Shown here piece by piece: positions 53,500 through 62,952 of a stretch of 64,000 bases of DNA (positions within the stretch are counted from its first letter, which is position 1; each line of letters opens with the position of its first letter). The notes below the pieces were generated by a model, which had not been told where the DNA came from, did not search any database, and saw only the letters and a program-made list of their open reading frames with translations. The position numbers were made by a program, and so were the translations under genes. Source of the stretch: an uncultured bacterium (lineage in GTDB: Bacteria; Bacteroidota; Rhodothermia; Rhodothermales; UBA10348); assembly GCA_943788505.1 (NCBI GenBank), contig CALSQR010000001.1:248001-312000 (forward strand), read 5' to 3'.

Positions 53500-54449
53500 T
53501 ATCAGCAGAAAAACAGTCGAAAAAGATTCTAGTAACTGGTGGAGCAGGCTTCATTGGTTCACACATCTGCGATGCCTTGCTCTCAAGTGGATATAGTGTC
53601 CATGTCATGGATGACCTTTCTGGAGGCAGAAGAGAGTTGCTTGCAGAGGGCGTTGTTTTTCATGAAGTCGACATTCGCAGTCCTGAAGTGCATGTGATAT
53701 GGAAGGCCGAACAGTTCGATGTAATGTTTCATTTGGCGGCCCAAATGGACGTACGCAGGAGCGTGGCGGACCCACAATTTGATGCCGATGTTAATGTAGG
53801 GGGACTGTTAAACCTGATGGAAGCAGGACGGAAACACGGGTTGAAAAGGGTCATATTCTCCTCAACAGGCGGCGCCATTTACGGTGAACCTGATTACGTG
53901 CCCCAAGACGAAGACCATGCGCTGCAACCACTATCACCGTATGGCATAACAAAATTATGCACTGAGAAGTATCTCTATTTCTATCAGTCAACTTGGGGCA
54001 TCGACTTTGTTGCCTTGCGCTATGGAAACGTTTACGGCCCACGGCAAAACCCACACGGAGAAGCAGGAGTGGTTGCAATATTTTGCGAGCGCATGCTAGA
54101 CGGTAAGCAGCCTATCGTTAATGGAGATGGCTTACAGACGCGCGACTATGTTCACGTTTCAGATGTCGTATCTGCCAACATTGCGGCATTGGAAAAGGGA
54201 GTAAGTGGCATTTTTAATGTTGGCACCTCAATTGAGACGACGGTAGTGACTCTTTTTGAGACACTTCGGGATGAATTGGCGCCACACATGCCCGTAGAAC
54301 ACGGTCCTGGGAAACCGGGCGAACAGCGTCGTTCAGTACTATCTTTTGTGGCAACTACCTCGTCGCTGGACTGGACTCCTACTATTACTGTTCGCGACGG
54401 ACTGACTGAGACGGCTCGATGGTTCAGGAACCAGCGCTCCGATAACTGA
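53496..54449 (+). CDS. NAD-dependent sugar epimerase/dehydratase (GalE-like SDR)
   Basis: A 317 aa extended short-chain dehydrogenase. The NAD-binding motif is VTGGAGFIGSHICDAL, with the active site SSTGGAIYG and YGITK (Tyr and Lys), and the substrate block RYGNVYGPRQNPHGEAGVVAIF. These resemble UDP-glucose 4-epimerase of the archaeal/bacterial short type. The exact nucleotide sugar cannot be decided. It is translationally coupled to the M16 gene and lies just upstream of scpA. Confidence 0.88.
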   Translation: MISAEKQSKKILVTGGAGFIGSHICDALLSSGYSVHVMDDLSGGRRELLAEGVVFHEVDIRSPEVHVIWKAEQFDVMFHLAAQMDVRRSVADPQFDADVNVGGLLNLMEAGRKHGLKRVIFSSTGGAIYGEPDYVPQDEDHALQPLSPYGITKLCTEKYLYFYQSTWGIDFVALRYGNVYGPRQNPHGEAGVVAIFCERMLDGKQPIVNGDGLQTRDYVHVSDVVSANIAALEKGVSGIFNVGTSIETTVVTLFETLRDELAPHMPVEHGPGKPGEQRRSVLSFVATTSSLDWTPTITVRDGLTETARWFRNQRSDN

Positions 54450-54454
54450 GCACC

Positions 54455-55246
54455 ATGTACAAGATTAGACTCCAACAATTTGAAGGTCCTCTTGACCTGC
54501 TTCTCTTTTTCATTCGAAGAGATGAGTTGGATATCCATGACATTCCGATTGCCTCAATTGCGGACGAATTTCTGGAGTACGTCTCGTACATGGAAGAAGT
54601 AGACCTAGATGGAGTAGGAGACTTTCTGTATATGGCTGCCGTGCTTATAAACATCAAAACACGGATGCTCCTCCCATCCCAGGATTTAGATGAAGATGGG
54701 GAGCCTATCGATCCGAGGATGGAGTTGGTGGAACGTCTTTTGGAGTATGTGCGATTCAAAGAGGCCTCTGACCATTTAGAAGAGAAATACGCCGAAAGAG
54801 CCTTGCAGTATGTTCGTGGTGCCGCCTCCGCGATAGAGGATACACTAGCGGATCCTGACGATGAACTGGTTGAAGCAACCGTCTTTGACCTAATTACTGC
54901 CCTACGGCGCGTCCTCACCGATGCACCAGATGAGTTATTTCATAACATTGTAACTGAGTCATGGTCAGTTGAGGACCAGCAGATATTTCTTCGCGGAGAA
55001 CTTGTCAGCAACGAGAAGAGATCGTTTGTGGAAATGGCAACTGGCCGGTCTAAACCGTTTATCATAGCCACTTTCCTTGCCGTACTTGAGATGGCTAGGA
55101 CGGGCGAAATCGATATCTTTCTGGCCGGTGATGCTAGTGATTTCCATGTTCGGCTAAGGTCAATAGAGGAGGTCACGGCTCATGAAGGGAGTGAGCAAAA
55201 GGAATTAACCCAAGCTCGGGATGACAAATCCCGGAAAACGAAGTAA
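54455..55246 (+). CDS. scpA: Segregation and condensation protein A (kleisin)
   Basis: A 263 aa kleisin that bridges the SMC head domains in the chromosome-condensing complex. The N-terminal signature IRLQQFEGPLDLLLFFIRRDELDIHDIPIA is diagnostic, and the C-terminal winged-helix part (KRSFVEMATGRSKPFIIATFLAVLEMARTG) is present. It is followed six bases later by scpB, its usual partner. The smc gene is not in this window. Confidence 0.94.
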   Translation: MYKIRLQQFEGPLDLLLFFIRRDELDIHDIPIASIADEFLEYVSYMEEVDLDGVGDFLYMAAVLINIKTRMLLPSQDLDEDGEPIDPRMELVERLLEYVRFKEASDHLEEKYAERALQYVRGAASAIEDTLADPDDELVEATVFDLITALRRVLTDAPDELFHNIVTESWSVEDQQIFLRGELVSNEKRSFVEMATGRSKPFIIATFLAVLEMARTGEIDIFLAGDASDFHVRLRSIEEVTAHEGSEQKELTQARDDKSRKTK

Positions 55247-55251
55247 GGCAG

Positions 55252-55992
55252 ATGGAAGCGAACATGCCAGATGAACATTATGATGTATCCTTCGATTCTG
55301 CCATCGAAGCATTGATATTTGCCGCAGAAGAGCCCGTATCTGGTGTCGATCTTGCTCGGTCATGGTCAGATGCCATGAGATTGGAGCAACCTTCAGTCTC
55401 AGAGGTACAGGATGCAGTTGATCGCATCAATGCTAGACTCGTTGAGTCTGAACGGCCTTATCGAATAGAATCCTGGGGAGGAGGCTTCCGTTTTGCTACG
55501 CGAAAAGAGGTTGCGCCGTTTTTGAGGGCACTCTTTATTACCGACAGACAGCGAAAGTTATCTCGGACGCTAATGGAGTCCCTCGCAATTCTTGCCTATA
55601 GGCAACCAGTATCACGATCCGAGTTGGAGTTTGTGCGAGGGGTTGATTGTGACTATGCAGTCCGCAAACTGCTTGAATATGGATTGGTTGATGTTGTTGG
55701 ACGATCAGAAAGGGTGGGTAGGCCCCTCTTGTACGGTACGACTGACAAGTTTCTCGAGTTGTTTGGTCTGCATACCTTGGATGAGTTGCCTAACCTTAGA
55801 GAGTTAGAGTCAATTCTCGATGATCCGGCTTTTCAAAAGGAGAAGGCCCGCTTGTTGATGACGACAGGTGTGCAATTGCCCTTGCTGGAAAGGGAATCTG
55901 GAGCCGAAGAAGATGCAAGCAATGTGCCTGTATCAGGAGAAGACGATGAATCTGGAGAGGTCCGACGCGACGATGGGAAACAGGAAGGATAA
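55252..55992 (+). CDS. scpB: Segregation and condensation protein B
   Basis: A 246 aa protein with two winged-helix domains. The characteristic motif is LMESLAILAYRQPVSRSELEFVRGVDCDYAVRKLLEYGLV, with GRPLLYGTTDKFLELFGL after it. ScpB dimerises and binds ScpA-SMC. The acidic C-terminal 40 residues are not conserved. Its 3' end overlaps the start of the pseudouridine synthase gene by about 47 bp in another frame. Confidence 0.94.
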   Translation: MEANMPDEHYDVSFDSAIEALIFAAEEPVSGVDLARSWSDAMRLEQPSVSEVQDAVDRINARLVESERPYRIESWGGGFRFATRKEVAPFLRALFITDRQRKLSRTLMESLAILAYRQPVSRSELEFVRGVDCDYAVRKLLEYGLVDVVGRSERVGRPLLYGTTDKFLELFGLHTLDELPNLRELESILDDPAFQKEKARLLMTTGVQLPLLERESGAEEDASNVPVSGEDDESGEVRRDDGKQEG

Positions 55993-56932
55993 TAAACGAA
56001 GCGGGGCTGGTCATTCAGGAAAAGGGTCCTCTAATAGCGGACCTACATCCAGTGGTGGACAACGCTCAGATAGCGGAAGCAGAGGACCTGGTGGTGCGGC
56101 AGGGAAACGACGCCCGGGATCTGGAACAGGGGCAGCTGGGGCTCGATACAGAGGTAAGCCCACAGGCGCGAACAGGCGGCCTACATCCACACCCGTTTTG
56201 ACGCTTGATGAACCGGTACGACTAAACAGATACATCGCCAGCAGTGGTACCTGTTCCCGCAGGGAAGCCGATGACTTAATCAACCAAGGTTTAATCAAAC
56301 TAAACGGCGAAGTCGTCAGCGAACTCGGCACCAAGGTTTCCAAAGGCGATCGGGTAATGGTTAATGGAAAACATATAGTTCCAGTTGATCGGGAGTATCT
56401 CTTGATGAACAAACCTACGGACACAATCACGACAACGTCGGACGAAAAGGGTAGGAGATCGGTGATGGACCTACTAGATGCACAGGAGTACGGTACATTA
56501 GGTCTATTTCCAGTTGGTCGACTGGACCGGCATACAACTGGTGCGCTGCTCTTGACGAATGATGGAGACCTGGCACACCGTCTTATGCATCCGAGTTATG
56601 TGGTCTCGAAACAATATTTGATCGAAACCCGTGACCCTGTTGATGAAAAACAGCTTACGGCGCTGCAAACAGGAGTAGAGCTAGAAGACGGAATAGCGAA
56701 GGCTGATCGCGTCTCGTATGCGGATGACGCCAGCCCCACTTGGTTAGTTATGTCTCTGCACGAAGGGCGGAATAGGCAGGTGAGACGAATGTTGGAAGCT
56801 CTAGGCAACGAAGTCGTGAAACTGGATCGAGTCCGTTATGCCGGACTTACCACAGAAGGAATCCGAAAGGGAAGATGGCGTCGTCTATCCCGGGATGAAG
56901 TCGCGGTGTTATACCGCAAAGTGAAACTGTAA
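55946..56932 (+). CDS. rluB: 23S rRNA pseudouridine synthase (RluB/RsuA family) with Gly/Ser-rich N-terminus
   Basis: About 328 aa from the ATG at 55946, which has AGGAGA five bases upstream inside scpB; the ATG at 55973 is an alternative. The first 85 residues are a low-complexity Gly/Ser/Arg-rich tail. An S4 domain follows (VRLNRYIASSGTCSRREADDLI), then the catalytic domain with the Asp motif LFPVGRLDRHTTGALLLTNDG and the block LHEGRNRQVRRMLEALG. It modifies a uridine in the 50S subunit. scpA-scpB-rluB is a common gene order. Confidence 0.92.
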   Translation: MNLERSDATMGNRKDNKRSGAGHSGKGSSNSGPTSSGGQRSDSGSRGPGGAAGKRRPGSGTGAAGARYRGKPTGANRRPTSTPVLTLDEPVRLNRYIASSGTCSRREADDLINQGLIKLNGEVVSELGTKVSKGDRVMVNGKHIVPVDREYLLMNKPTDTITTTSDEKGRRSVMDLLDAQEYGTLGLFPVGRLDRHTTGALLLTNDGDLAHRLMHPSYVVSKQYLIETRDPVDEKQLTALQTGVELEDGIAKADRVSYADDASPTWLVMSLHEGRNRQVRRMLEALGNEVVKLDRVRYAGLTTEGIRKGRWRRLSRDEVAVLYRKVKL

Positions 56933-56978
56933 ACCGATTGATAACGAAACCGTATCATCCTTCCCAATTCCATAGATC

Positions 56979-58472
56979 ATGCAGAGCTCGGATTCTCATA
57001 TGTCCCACCCAAAGTTTCGTAGTGAAGGCCTGACGTACGACGATGTATTGCTCGTTCCGGCACGATCAGGTGTCATGCCGAGAGGTGTATCTACAGCAAC
57101 AATGCTTACGAGAAACATCCAACTCAACATTCCTCTTGTTTCGGCAGCCATGGATACGGTGACGGAATCTGATATGGCCATCGCAATGGCGCGAGAAGGG
57201 GGAGTAGGTGTTCTCCACAAGAATATGTCTATTGATCAGCAGGCCTCTGAGGTTCGTAGGGTCAAGCGCTCAGAGAGCGGTATGATTATGGATCCGATCA
57301 CGCTGTCTGGCTCCGAGACTGTAACAGCTGCTAGAGCTATGATGGCTCGGTTTTCGATAGGTGGAATACCAATCGTTTCTGCTGATCAGATTCTAGAAGG
57401 GATTGTTACGAATAGGGACCTTCGATTCCAGATGGATGGTGCGATCAGGTTGGCGGATATCATGACGAAAGCTCCGTTGATCACAGCTCCGGAGGGTACC
57501 ACCCTCGATGAGGCTGAAGCTCTTCTGGAAATGAATAAAATTGAAAAGCTTCCTGTTGTAGACGGCTCGGGAAGGCTGACAGGTCTGATCACCTTCAAGG
57601 ACATTCAAAAGAAGCGTCAGTTTCCGAATGCCTGTAAAGATGAGCATGGACGACTACGGGTAGGTGCAGCTGTTGGGCCTACGACGGATATGCTAGACCG
57701 AGTAGCCGCGCTCGTTGCGGCAGAAGTTGATTTTATCGCATTGGACACCGCCCACGGCCATAGCGAAGGCGTTTTAAAAGCTGTTAAGACCGTTAAGGAG
57801 GCATATCCTGACTTGGACGTAATAGCAGGCAATGTCGCAACGGCAGAGGCCACGCTAGATCTCATCGAAATGGGCGCCGATGGTATCAAGGTTGGAATTG
57901 GCCCCGGATCTATATGTACTACCCGAATTGTTGCTGGTGTGGGTGTTCCACAGCTTAGTGCCGTCCTGGAGTGTGCTGAAGCGGCGGCGCCGCACGGTGT
58001 ACCGGTGATCGCCGACGGTGGAATCAAGCAGACGGGCGAAATTCCTAAGGCCTTGACTGCGGGAGCACAGTGTGTAATGATTGGTGGCCTATTTGCGCGG
58101 GTTGAGGAGAGTCCGGGAGAGACTATCCTATACGAAGGACGTAAGTACAAAAGCTATCGTGGCATGGGCTCTTTGAGTGCCATGCAGGATGGGAGTAAGG
58201 ATCGTTATTTCCAGGATGCTGAGGACGATATTAAGAAACTCGTGCCTGAAGGAATTGAGGGGCGTGTGCCGTTCGGAGGAACCCTTCACGAGGTCGTCTA
58301 CCAGATGCTTGGTGGACTACGCTCTGCTATGGGGTACTGTGGCTGTGCAACCGTAGAGGCCTTGTACGAGCGTGCGCAGTTTGTTAGAATAACCGGTGCA
58401 TCCTTCGCGGAAAGTCATCCCCATAACATCGCCATTACAAAAGAAGCGCCGAACTACAGCACACGCTCCTAA
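56979..58472 (+). CDS. guaB: IMP dehydrogenase
   Basis: A 497 aa enzyme that oxidises IMP to XMP with NAD in guanine nucleotide synthesis. The start [15 protein letters not shown], two CBS domains (about residues 100-215), the catalytic loop [17 protein letters not shown] with the active Cys, and the flap region [16 protein letters not shown] are intact. Starts at 56979 and 57000 are both possible. Its stop shares one base with the start of the next gene (TAATG). Confidence 0.96.
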   Translation: MQSSDSHMSHPKFRSEGLTYDDVLLVPARSGVMPRGVSTATMLTRNIQLNIPLVSAAMDTVTESDMAIAMAREGGVGVLHKNMSIDQQASEVRRVKRSESGMIMDPITLSGSETVTAARAMMARFSIGGIPIVSADQILEGIVTNRDLRFQMDGAIRLADIMTKAPLITAPEGTTLDEAEALLEMNKIEKLPVVDGSGRLTGLITFKDIQKKRQFPNACKDEHGRLRVGAAVGPTTDMLDRVAALVAAEVDFIALDTAHGHSEGVLKAVKTVKEAYPDLDVIAGNVATAEATLDLIEMGADGIKVGIGPGSICTTRIVAGVGVPQLSAVLECAEAAAPHGVPVIADGGIKQTGEIPKALTAGAQCVMIGGLFARVEESPGETILYEGRKYKSYRGMGSLSAMQDGSKDRYFQDAEDDIKKLVPEGIEGRVPFGGTLHEVVYQMLGGLRSAMGYCGCATVEALYERAQFVRITGASFAESHPHNIAITKEAPNYSTRS

Positions 58473-59563
58473 TGGTGGCACCCTACACTGCATCGTATGC
58501 GAGCCGCATTGCCAAGCTACGTGGACACCTGAAGCTCGAGCAAGGAGAGGCCGTGTTGGTGACCTCTCTAAAGGATATTCGATGGTTGGTAGGATTCAGT
58601 GGATCCAATGCAGTTATAGTCATCGATAGAGACGGCTTACTTCTCGTGACAGACGGGCGATATGCAGTTCAAGTCGGTCAGGAATGTCCCGGGCTTGACG
58701 TCAAAATCACGAGTGGCAATGCATTTGCTTCCGCAATTGACCATGTAGCGACAGAACCAGTTCATACGGTTCACTGCCAAGCTAACCATATCACGTGGGA
58801 GCAATCCCAATTGACTCATTCGAAGCTGCAAAAGGCCGATTTGCAGCCACTCGATGATCCGTTACCTGAATTTCGGGCCTCCAAAACTGAGCAGGAGATT
58901 CGGTTAATCGAAGAGGCCTTGGAGATTACTGAATCAGTCTACGAGGAATGTCTTGGGATTATTGAAGACGGAATGACAGAGTTGGATCTTGCCGCAGAAC
59001 TGGATTATCGACAGCGAATTGCAGGTGGACAGGGCCAGGCGTTTGATACCATCGTCGCATTCGGCGAAAACGCAGCTCTACCTCATGCCAGGCCTTCTGC
59101 GCGAAAGCTAGCTAAAGGTGATGTCATCCTAATGGATTTTGGCTGCGTAGTTGATGGGTATCATTCAGACATGACTAGAACCGTATTCTTCGGCGCGCCC
59201 ACGGACACCATTCGCATGTCGTACATGGCAGTGAAAGAAGCGCTAGAAGCAGCCGCTGAAAGAGCATCTAGTGGACTAATCGGTGCTACACTTGATGCCG
59301 TCGCCCGAGACCTGCTTTCGCGTCATGGATTAGGTTCGTTTTTTCAGCACAGCTTAGGACACGGCGTTGGATTAGACATACATGAGTTTCCTACTCTATC
59401 TAGTCGCGGAGCATCGCCAATCCCAGATTTCAGCATTATTACGTTGGAACCAGGAGTCTACATTCCCGGTGAGTATGGAATTCGGATCGAAAATATGGGA
59501 TTGCTTTCTCCAGATGGATGCCGCATCCTAAATCGGACACCTATTGATCCCATTATTTTATGA
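58472..59563 (+). CDS. M24 family Xaa-Pro peptidase
   Basis: A 363 aa creatinase-fold metallopeptidase. An N-terminal domain of about 120 residues is followed by the catalytic part with metal ligands in MDFGCVVDGYHSDMTRTVFFG, the HSLGHGVGLDIHE motif and the LEPGVYIPGEYGIRIENM block. It removes N-terminal residues before proline from short peptides in the cytoplasm. It is coupled to guaB upstream and overlaps the flavoprotein gene downstream (ATGA). Confidence 0.92.
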   Translation: MVAPYTASYASRIAKLRGHLKLEQGEAVLVTSLKDIRWLVGFSGSNAVIVIDRDGLLLVTDGRYAVQVGQECPGLDVKITSGNAFASAIDHVATEPVHTVHCQANHITWEQSQLTHSKLQKADLQPLDDPLPEFRASKTEQEIRLIEEALEITESVYEECLGIIEDGMTELDLAAELDYRQRIAGGQGQAFDTIVAFGENAALPHARPSARKLAKGDVILMDFGCVVDGYHSDMTRTVFFGAPTDTIRMSYMAVKEALEAAAERASSGLIGATLDAVARDLLSRHGLGSFFQHSLGHGVGLDIHEFPTLSSRGASPIPDFSIITLEPGVYIPGEYGIRIENMGLLSPDGCRILNRTPIDPIIL

Positions 59564-60231
59564 TGGATACTATTTCATTCAAGTCATTCAGTCATCCGTT
59601 GAGTCTTACTCCGGAAGAAATGCGCGAACGCACGCAGAACTTTCATTCCTTGATGGATGGACGCAGAACGATACGGGAATACGTTGATACTCCGGTAGAT
59701 CGGGAAGTAATTGAGGACTGCATAAGAGCGGCTGGAACGGCCCCTTCGGGTGCTCACAAACAACCGTGGCACTTTGTTGCGATATCTGACCCAGAAATCA
59801 AGAAGCAAATTCGAGAGGCTGCGGAAGAAGAAGAGCATTCGTTTTACCACGGTAGAGCAGGAGAGGAGTGGCTAGAAGCCCTTCGCCCGTTTCGCACGAA
59901 TGAGAACAAGCCGTTTCTGACGATTGCGCCGTATTTGATCGCTGTCTTTGCTCGAAACTTCGATCTAGGATCCGATGGCAAGCGCTCAAAAAACTACTAT
60001 GTCCCAGAGTCGGTTGGTATTGCTACTGGAATGTTGATAACAGCGCTGCATCAAGCTGGATTAAGCACGTTAACACACACACCCAGCCCCATGGGGTTCT
60101 TGAATAAAGTGCTAGGCAGGCCATCGCACGAAAGAGCTGTCATCCTATTAGTCGTCGGTCATGCAGCGCCCGATGCTCAGGTGCCTGATATCGAGCGGAA
60201 GGATCTCCAAGACATAGCTACCTTCATTTGA
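59560..60231 (+). CDS. Iodotyrosine deiodinase-like flavoprotein (nitroreductase superfamily)
   Basis: A 223 aa FMN protein. Beyond general nitroreductase features (RRTIREYVDTPV near the start) it carries the block AAGTAPSGAHKQPWHFV and an active-site lid EEEEHSFYHGRAGEEWLEALRPFRTNENK. In vertebrate and bacterial iodotyrosine deiodinase, a Glu, a Tyr four residues later and a Lys 21 residues after that hold the zwitterion of the halotyrosine. Here Glu92, Tyr96 and Lys117 keep exactly that spacing. Reductive dehalogenation of halotyrosines is therefore the most likely activity. It overlaps its neighbours on both sides (ATGA and TTGA). Confidence 0.82.
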   Translation: MMDTISFKSFSHPLSLTPEEMRERTQNFHSLMDGRRTIREYVDTPVDREVIEDCIRAAGTAPSGAHKQPWHFVAISDPEIKKQIREAAEEEEHSFYHGRAGEEWLEALRPFRTNENKPFLTIAPYLIAVFARNFDLGSDGKRSKNYYVPESVGIATGMLITALHQAGLSTLTHTPSPMGFLNKVLGRPSHERAVILLVVGHAAPDAQVPDIERKDLQDIATFI

Positions 60232-61526
60232 TAATTGTGGGCGACTCTTTCACTGCAAATACCCGCCAGGCTCTTGTCGTGGCATACTATTTCCCGCCGC
60301 TCGGTTTGTCGGGTGTGCAACGTATCGCTAAGCTTGTAAAGTACTTGCCAGATCATGGTTGGAATGTCACTGTCATCACTGTTCAGCCTGGCGCCTATTT
60401 TGCTTTTGACGACACATTGGCTTCTGAGCTTGATCGTCCCGGTATTCGTGTCCATAGAACTCAAACCATGGACCCAACTCGGAGAAAAAGTGGCCGTAAG
60501 GTTGTAGCCTTTCCGAGTGAAGCCAAGCGCCGCTTACTATCTCGAATTACGCAGTGGCTGTTTCTTCCGGACAACAAGCGTGGATGGATTAAGCATGCGC
60601 TTAAAGCGTATGAAGAGCTCGCATCTTCCACTAAATTCGATGTCGTCTTTTCAAGTGCTCCGCCATATACGTCATTCCTGGTCGGCTCAGCCATAGCAAA
60701 ACGTGCAGGGATACCTCTCTTTTTAGATTACAGGGACGATTGGATCCAGAATCCACGTCATTCTTATCCAACTACACTGCACCGTTGGTTACAAATCAGA
60801 ATGGAGCAGCGTGCAGCCGGATTTTCTTCCAGTGTTACGGTCATCAATCAAGAGATAGGTTTTCTAGTTTCTAAGAGGTTGCCGACGGCCGATGTGCATG
60901 TGATTCCGCAAGGCTTTGATGCCTCGGACTTTGTTTATCAGGACAATCTTGAACAGGAGTCTAACAGACGAATTCGATTCCTTTACACTGGTATGTTTTA
61001 TGATGCCCAGCGTCCTGACACCTTTCTTACGGCGCTCTCTGGCCTCTTTAAGAAGCGTCCTGAATTGCGAGGAAAGATAGAAGCGCGTTTTGTGGGTTTA
61101 GCGCCGGAAAACGGAACGAAGTTGACAAACAGCCTCGGTCTTCAAGACTCCGTTCATTTTACCGGCTACCTTGATCACAAGTCGACCATTCGAGAGATGC
61201 AGCTTGCGGATGTTCTTTGGATGACGATTGGCCACCAGAAAGGAGGCAATATGATCTCCACGGGTAAATTATTTGAGTATTTCGGCAGTCGAAAGCCGAT
61301 TCTTGGTCTTGTACCTGATGGGGCTGCAGCCACGGCCATAAAGAGCTACGAAGCCGGATGGATATGCGATCCGGATGATGTACAAGCTGTTCAGAATGCC
61401 CTAGAAGGGGTTGTTGCCAAAATAGAAGACGGTAGCCTGCCAATTCCTAATGAGAGTTTTGTTCAGAAACATGATCGTCGTCGGCTCGCAGGCGAAGTAG
61501 CACGTCTTTTTGAATCACGTCTTTGA
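60228..61526 (+). CDS. Glycosyltransferase, family 4-like
   Basis: A 432 aa GT-B glycosyltransferase. The N-terminal half opens with ALVVAYYFPPLGLSGVQRIAKLVKYLPDHGWNVTVIT, typical of GT4 donors of cell-surface sugars. The C-terminal half has IRFLYTGMFYDAQRPDTFL and the donor-binding region around LFEYFGSRKPILGLVPDG. No acceptor can be named. The start is uncertain: TTG at 60228 overlaps the preceding stop, while a GTG lies nine bases later. It is not part of a visible polysaccharide cluster. Confidence 0.85.
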   Translation: MIIVGDSFTANTRQALVVAYYFPPLGLSGVQRIAKLVKYLPDHGWNVTVITVQPGAYFAFDDTLASELDRPGIRVHRTQTMDPTRRKSGRKVVAFPSEAKRRLLSRITQWLFLPDNKRGWIKHALKAYEELASSTKFDVVFSSAPPYTSFLVGSAIAKRAGIPLFLDYRDDWIQNPRHSYPTTLHRWLQIRMEQRAAGFSSSVTVINQEIGFLVSKRLPTADVHVIPQGFDASDFVYQDNLEQESNRRIRFLYTGMFYDAQRPDTFLTALSGLFKKRPELRGKIEARFVGLAPENGTKLTNSLGLQDSVHFTGYLDHKSTIREMQLADVLWMTIGHQKGGNMISTGKLFEYFGSRKPILGLVPDGAAATAIKSYEAGWICDPDDVQAVQNALEGVVAKIEDGSLPIPNESFVQKHDRRRLAGEVARLFESRL

Positions 61527-61599
61527 TCATTTTAGAAGTCGAAATTTTTGTATGTTTCGCCACTCGTTAACCGCTGGGACAGAAACGATCTAATCGCAC

Positions 61600-62013
61600 A
61601 TGACGGCCCCTACGGATCCATCTAAAAAGATCATCATCTCCAGTCGCTTCGAGGAGCTGGACCGGATCGTGGATGAAGCTGAGGCTTTCTATAAAGCCTG
61701 TCTCAGCGATGAAGAAAAAGTGTTTACTGGCGTACTTCTTGCCAGTGAAGCCGTTACAAATGCGATTGAGCATGGCAACGCCAGTGATCCAGCTAAAAAA
61801 GTCATCATAGACTTCCGGCTAAATGGGACGCAGGCAGAGCTCTGGGTAGAGGACGAAGGGGACGGATTCAATAGGGATGATATAGCTAATCCGTTGGCAT
61901 CAGAAAATCTACTTGAAGACGGCGGACGTGGTATTTTCCTGATCGAACGATTGGCCGACGGGGTAAAGTATGAGAAGGAAGGTCGTAGAATCGGTATTTT
62001 CTTTAGTCTCTAA
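61600..62013 (+). CDS. RsbW-like ATP-binding protein (anti-sigma factor kinase family)
   Basis: A 137 aa GHKL-fold protein. The N-box SEAVTNAIEHGNASDP, the G1 motif LWVEDEGDGF and the G2 motif GGRGIFLIERLADGV are intact. These match RsbW/SpoIIAB-like serine kinases that bind sigma factors or phosphorylate STAS antagonists. No STAS or PP2C partner is adjacent. The gene overlaps the convergent miaA by 11 bp at its end. Confidence 0.85.
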   Translation: MTAPTDPSKKIIISSRFEELDRIVDEAEAFYKACLSDEEKVFTGVLLASEAVTNAIEHGNASDPAKKVIIDFRLNGTQAELWVEDEGDGFNRDDIANPLASENLLEDGGRGIFLIERLADGVKYEKEGRRIGIFFSL

Positions 62014-62926
62014 GGCTTGCCAGTATTTCCCCTGCGATGTCTGATGTCTCTCGTTCGCCCACATCAATCCATTGGGCATCCGGATACCTTCGGTACCAGG
62101 TTAGTTGTCGCTTTGCGTACCGGCGGGAATTGCGTTTAATCAGTCGTACAGCCTCTTCTATTGGGTACTCCCCAGTGATGGCGGGAATTAATTCCTGATA
62201 CCCAATAGTTCGAAAGGCATTGCCCGTCACATCAGCACCGGCTGACATGAGTTGTTCTACCTCTCGTAATAAGCCGGACGCCATCATTGCCTCAACTCGC
62301 TGGTCTATACGCTCATATAGTTGTTGCCTAGGGCGGTGCAGGATAATGAGACGAAACGTCTGGTTCGGCAGGGGAGGAGGAGTATGAAAGCTGCTAAGCG
62401 GCATGCCCGTCCCCTCGAACACTTCAAGGCCACGAATGATACGTTGGGTCTTTGATGCGTCTAGAGTGGCAGCAAACGCTGGATCGGCCAAAACGAGTTC
62501 TGCATGTAATACGTCAGGACCTTCCTCTTCGAGGCGATGGTTGAGGCGCTCTCTAATGGTGGGTTCGACGAAAGGGATATCCGAGAGTCCCTCAATCAAT
62601 GCATGTACATACAGAGTTGACCCACCGGTTATAACAACGTTTTTACCACGTGCTTGAATGTCGGGAATCCGCTCAGTGGCGGCTGCGGCAAAGCGACCTG
62701 CCGAATAATCTTGGTCAAGACCATATTCGGCAACGAAATGATGCGAGATCCTGCTCAGCTCCGGCTCCAACGGGCGAGCGGTACCAATTTTGAAGTCAGA
62801 ATAAATCTGGCGGCTATCAGCCGAGACGATTTCAGCTCCCATAATCTCGGCCAAATCAAGGCTAATGGCTGTTTTGCCAACGGCAGTTGGCCCAGCAAGA
62901 ACTGGAATAGCTGTAAGCTTTTGCAT
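62003..62926 (-). CDS. miaA: tRNA dimethylallyltransferase
   Basis: A 307 aa P-loop enzyme that prenylates adenosine 37 of tRNAs reading UNN codons. The P-loop VLAGPTAVGKTAISLDL, the SADSRQIYSDFKIGTARP block, the GGSTLYVHALIEGL segment and the C-terminal RNSRRYAKRQLTWYRR helix are all present. It lies 26 bp after the recombinase gene on the same strand and probably shares its promoter. Confidence 0.95.
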   Translation of the reverse strand: MQKLTAIPVLAGPTAVGKTAISLDLAEIMGAEIVSADSRQIYSDFKIGTARPLEPELSRISHHFVAEYGLDQDYSAGRFAAAATERIPDIQARGKNVVITGGSTLYVHALIEGLSDIPFVEPTIRERLNHRLEEEGPDVLHAELVLADPAFAATLDASKTQRIIRGLEVFEGTGMPLSSFHTPPPLPNQTFRLIILHRPRQQLYERIDQRVEAMMASGLLREVEQLMSAGADVTGNAFRTIGYQELIPAITGEYPIEEAVRLIKRNSRRYAKRQLTWYRRYPDAQWIDVGERETSDIAGEILASLRD

Positions 62927-62952
62927 GATTAAGCCGGAAGAAAACGATTCCT

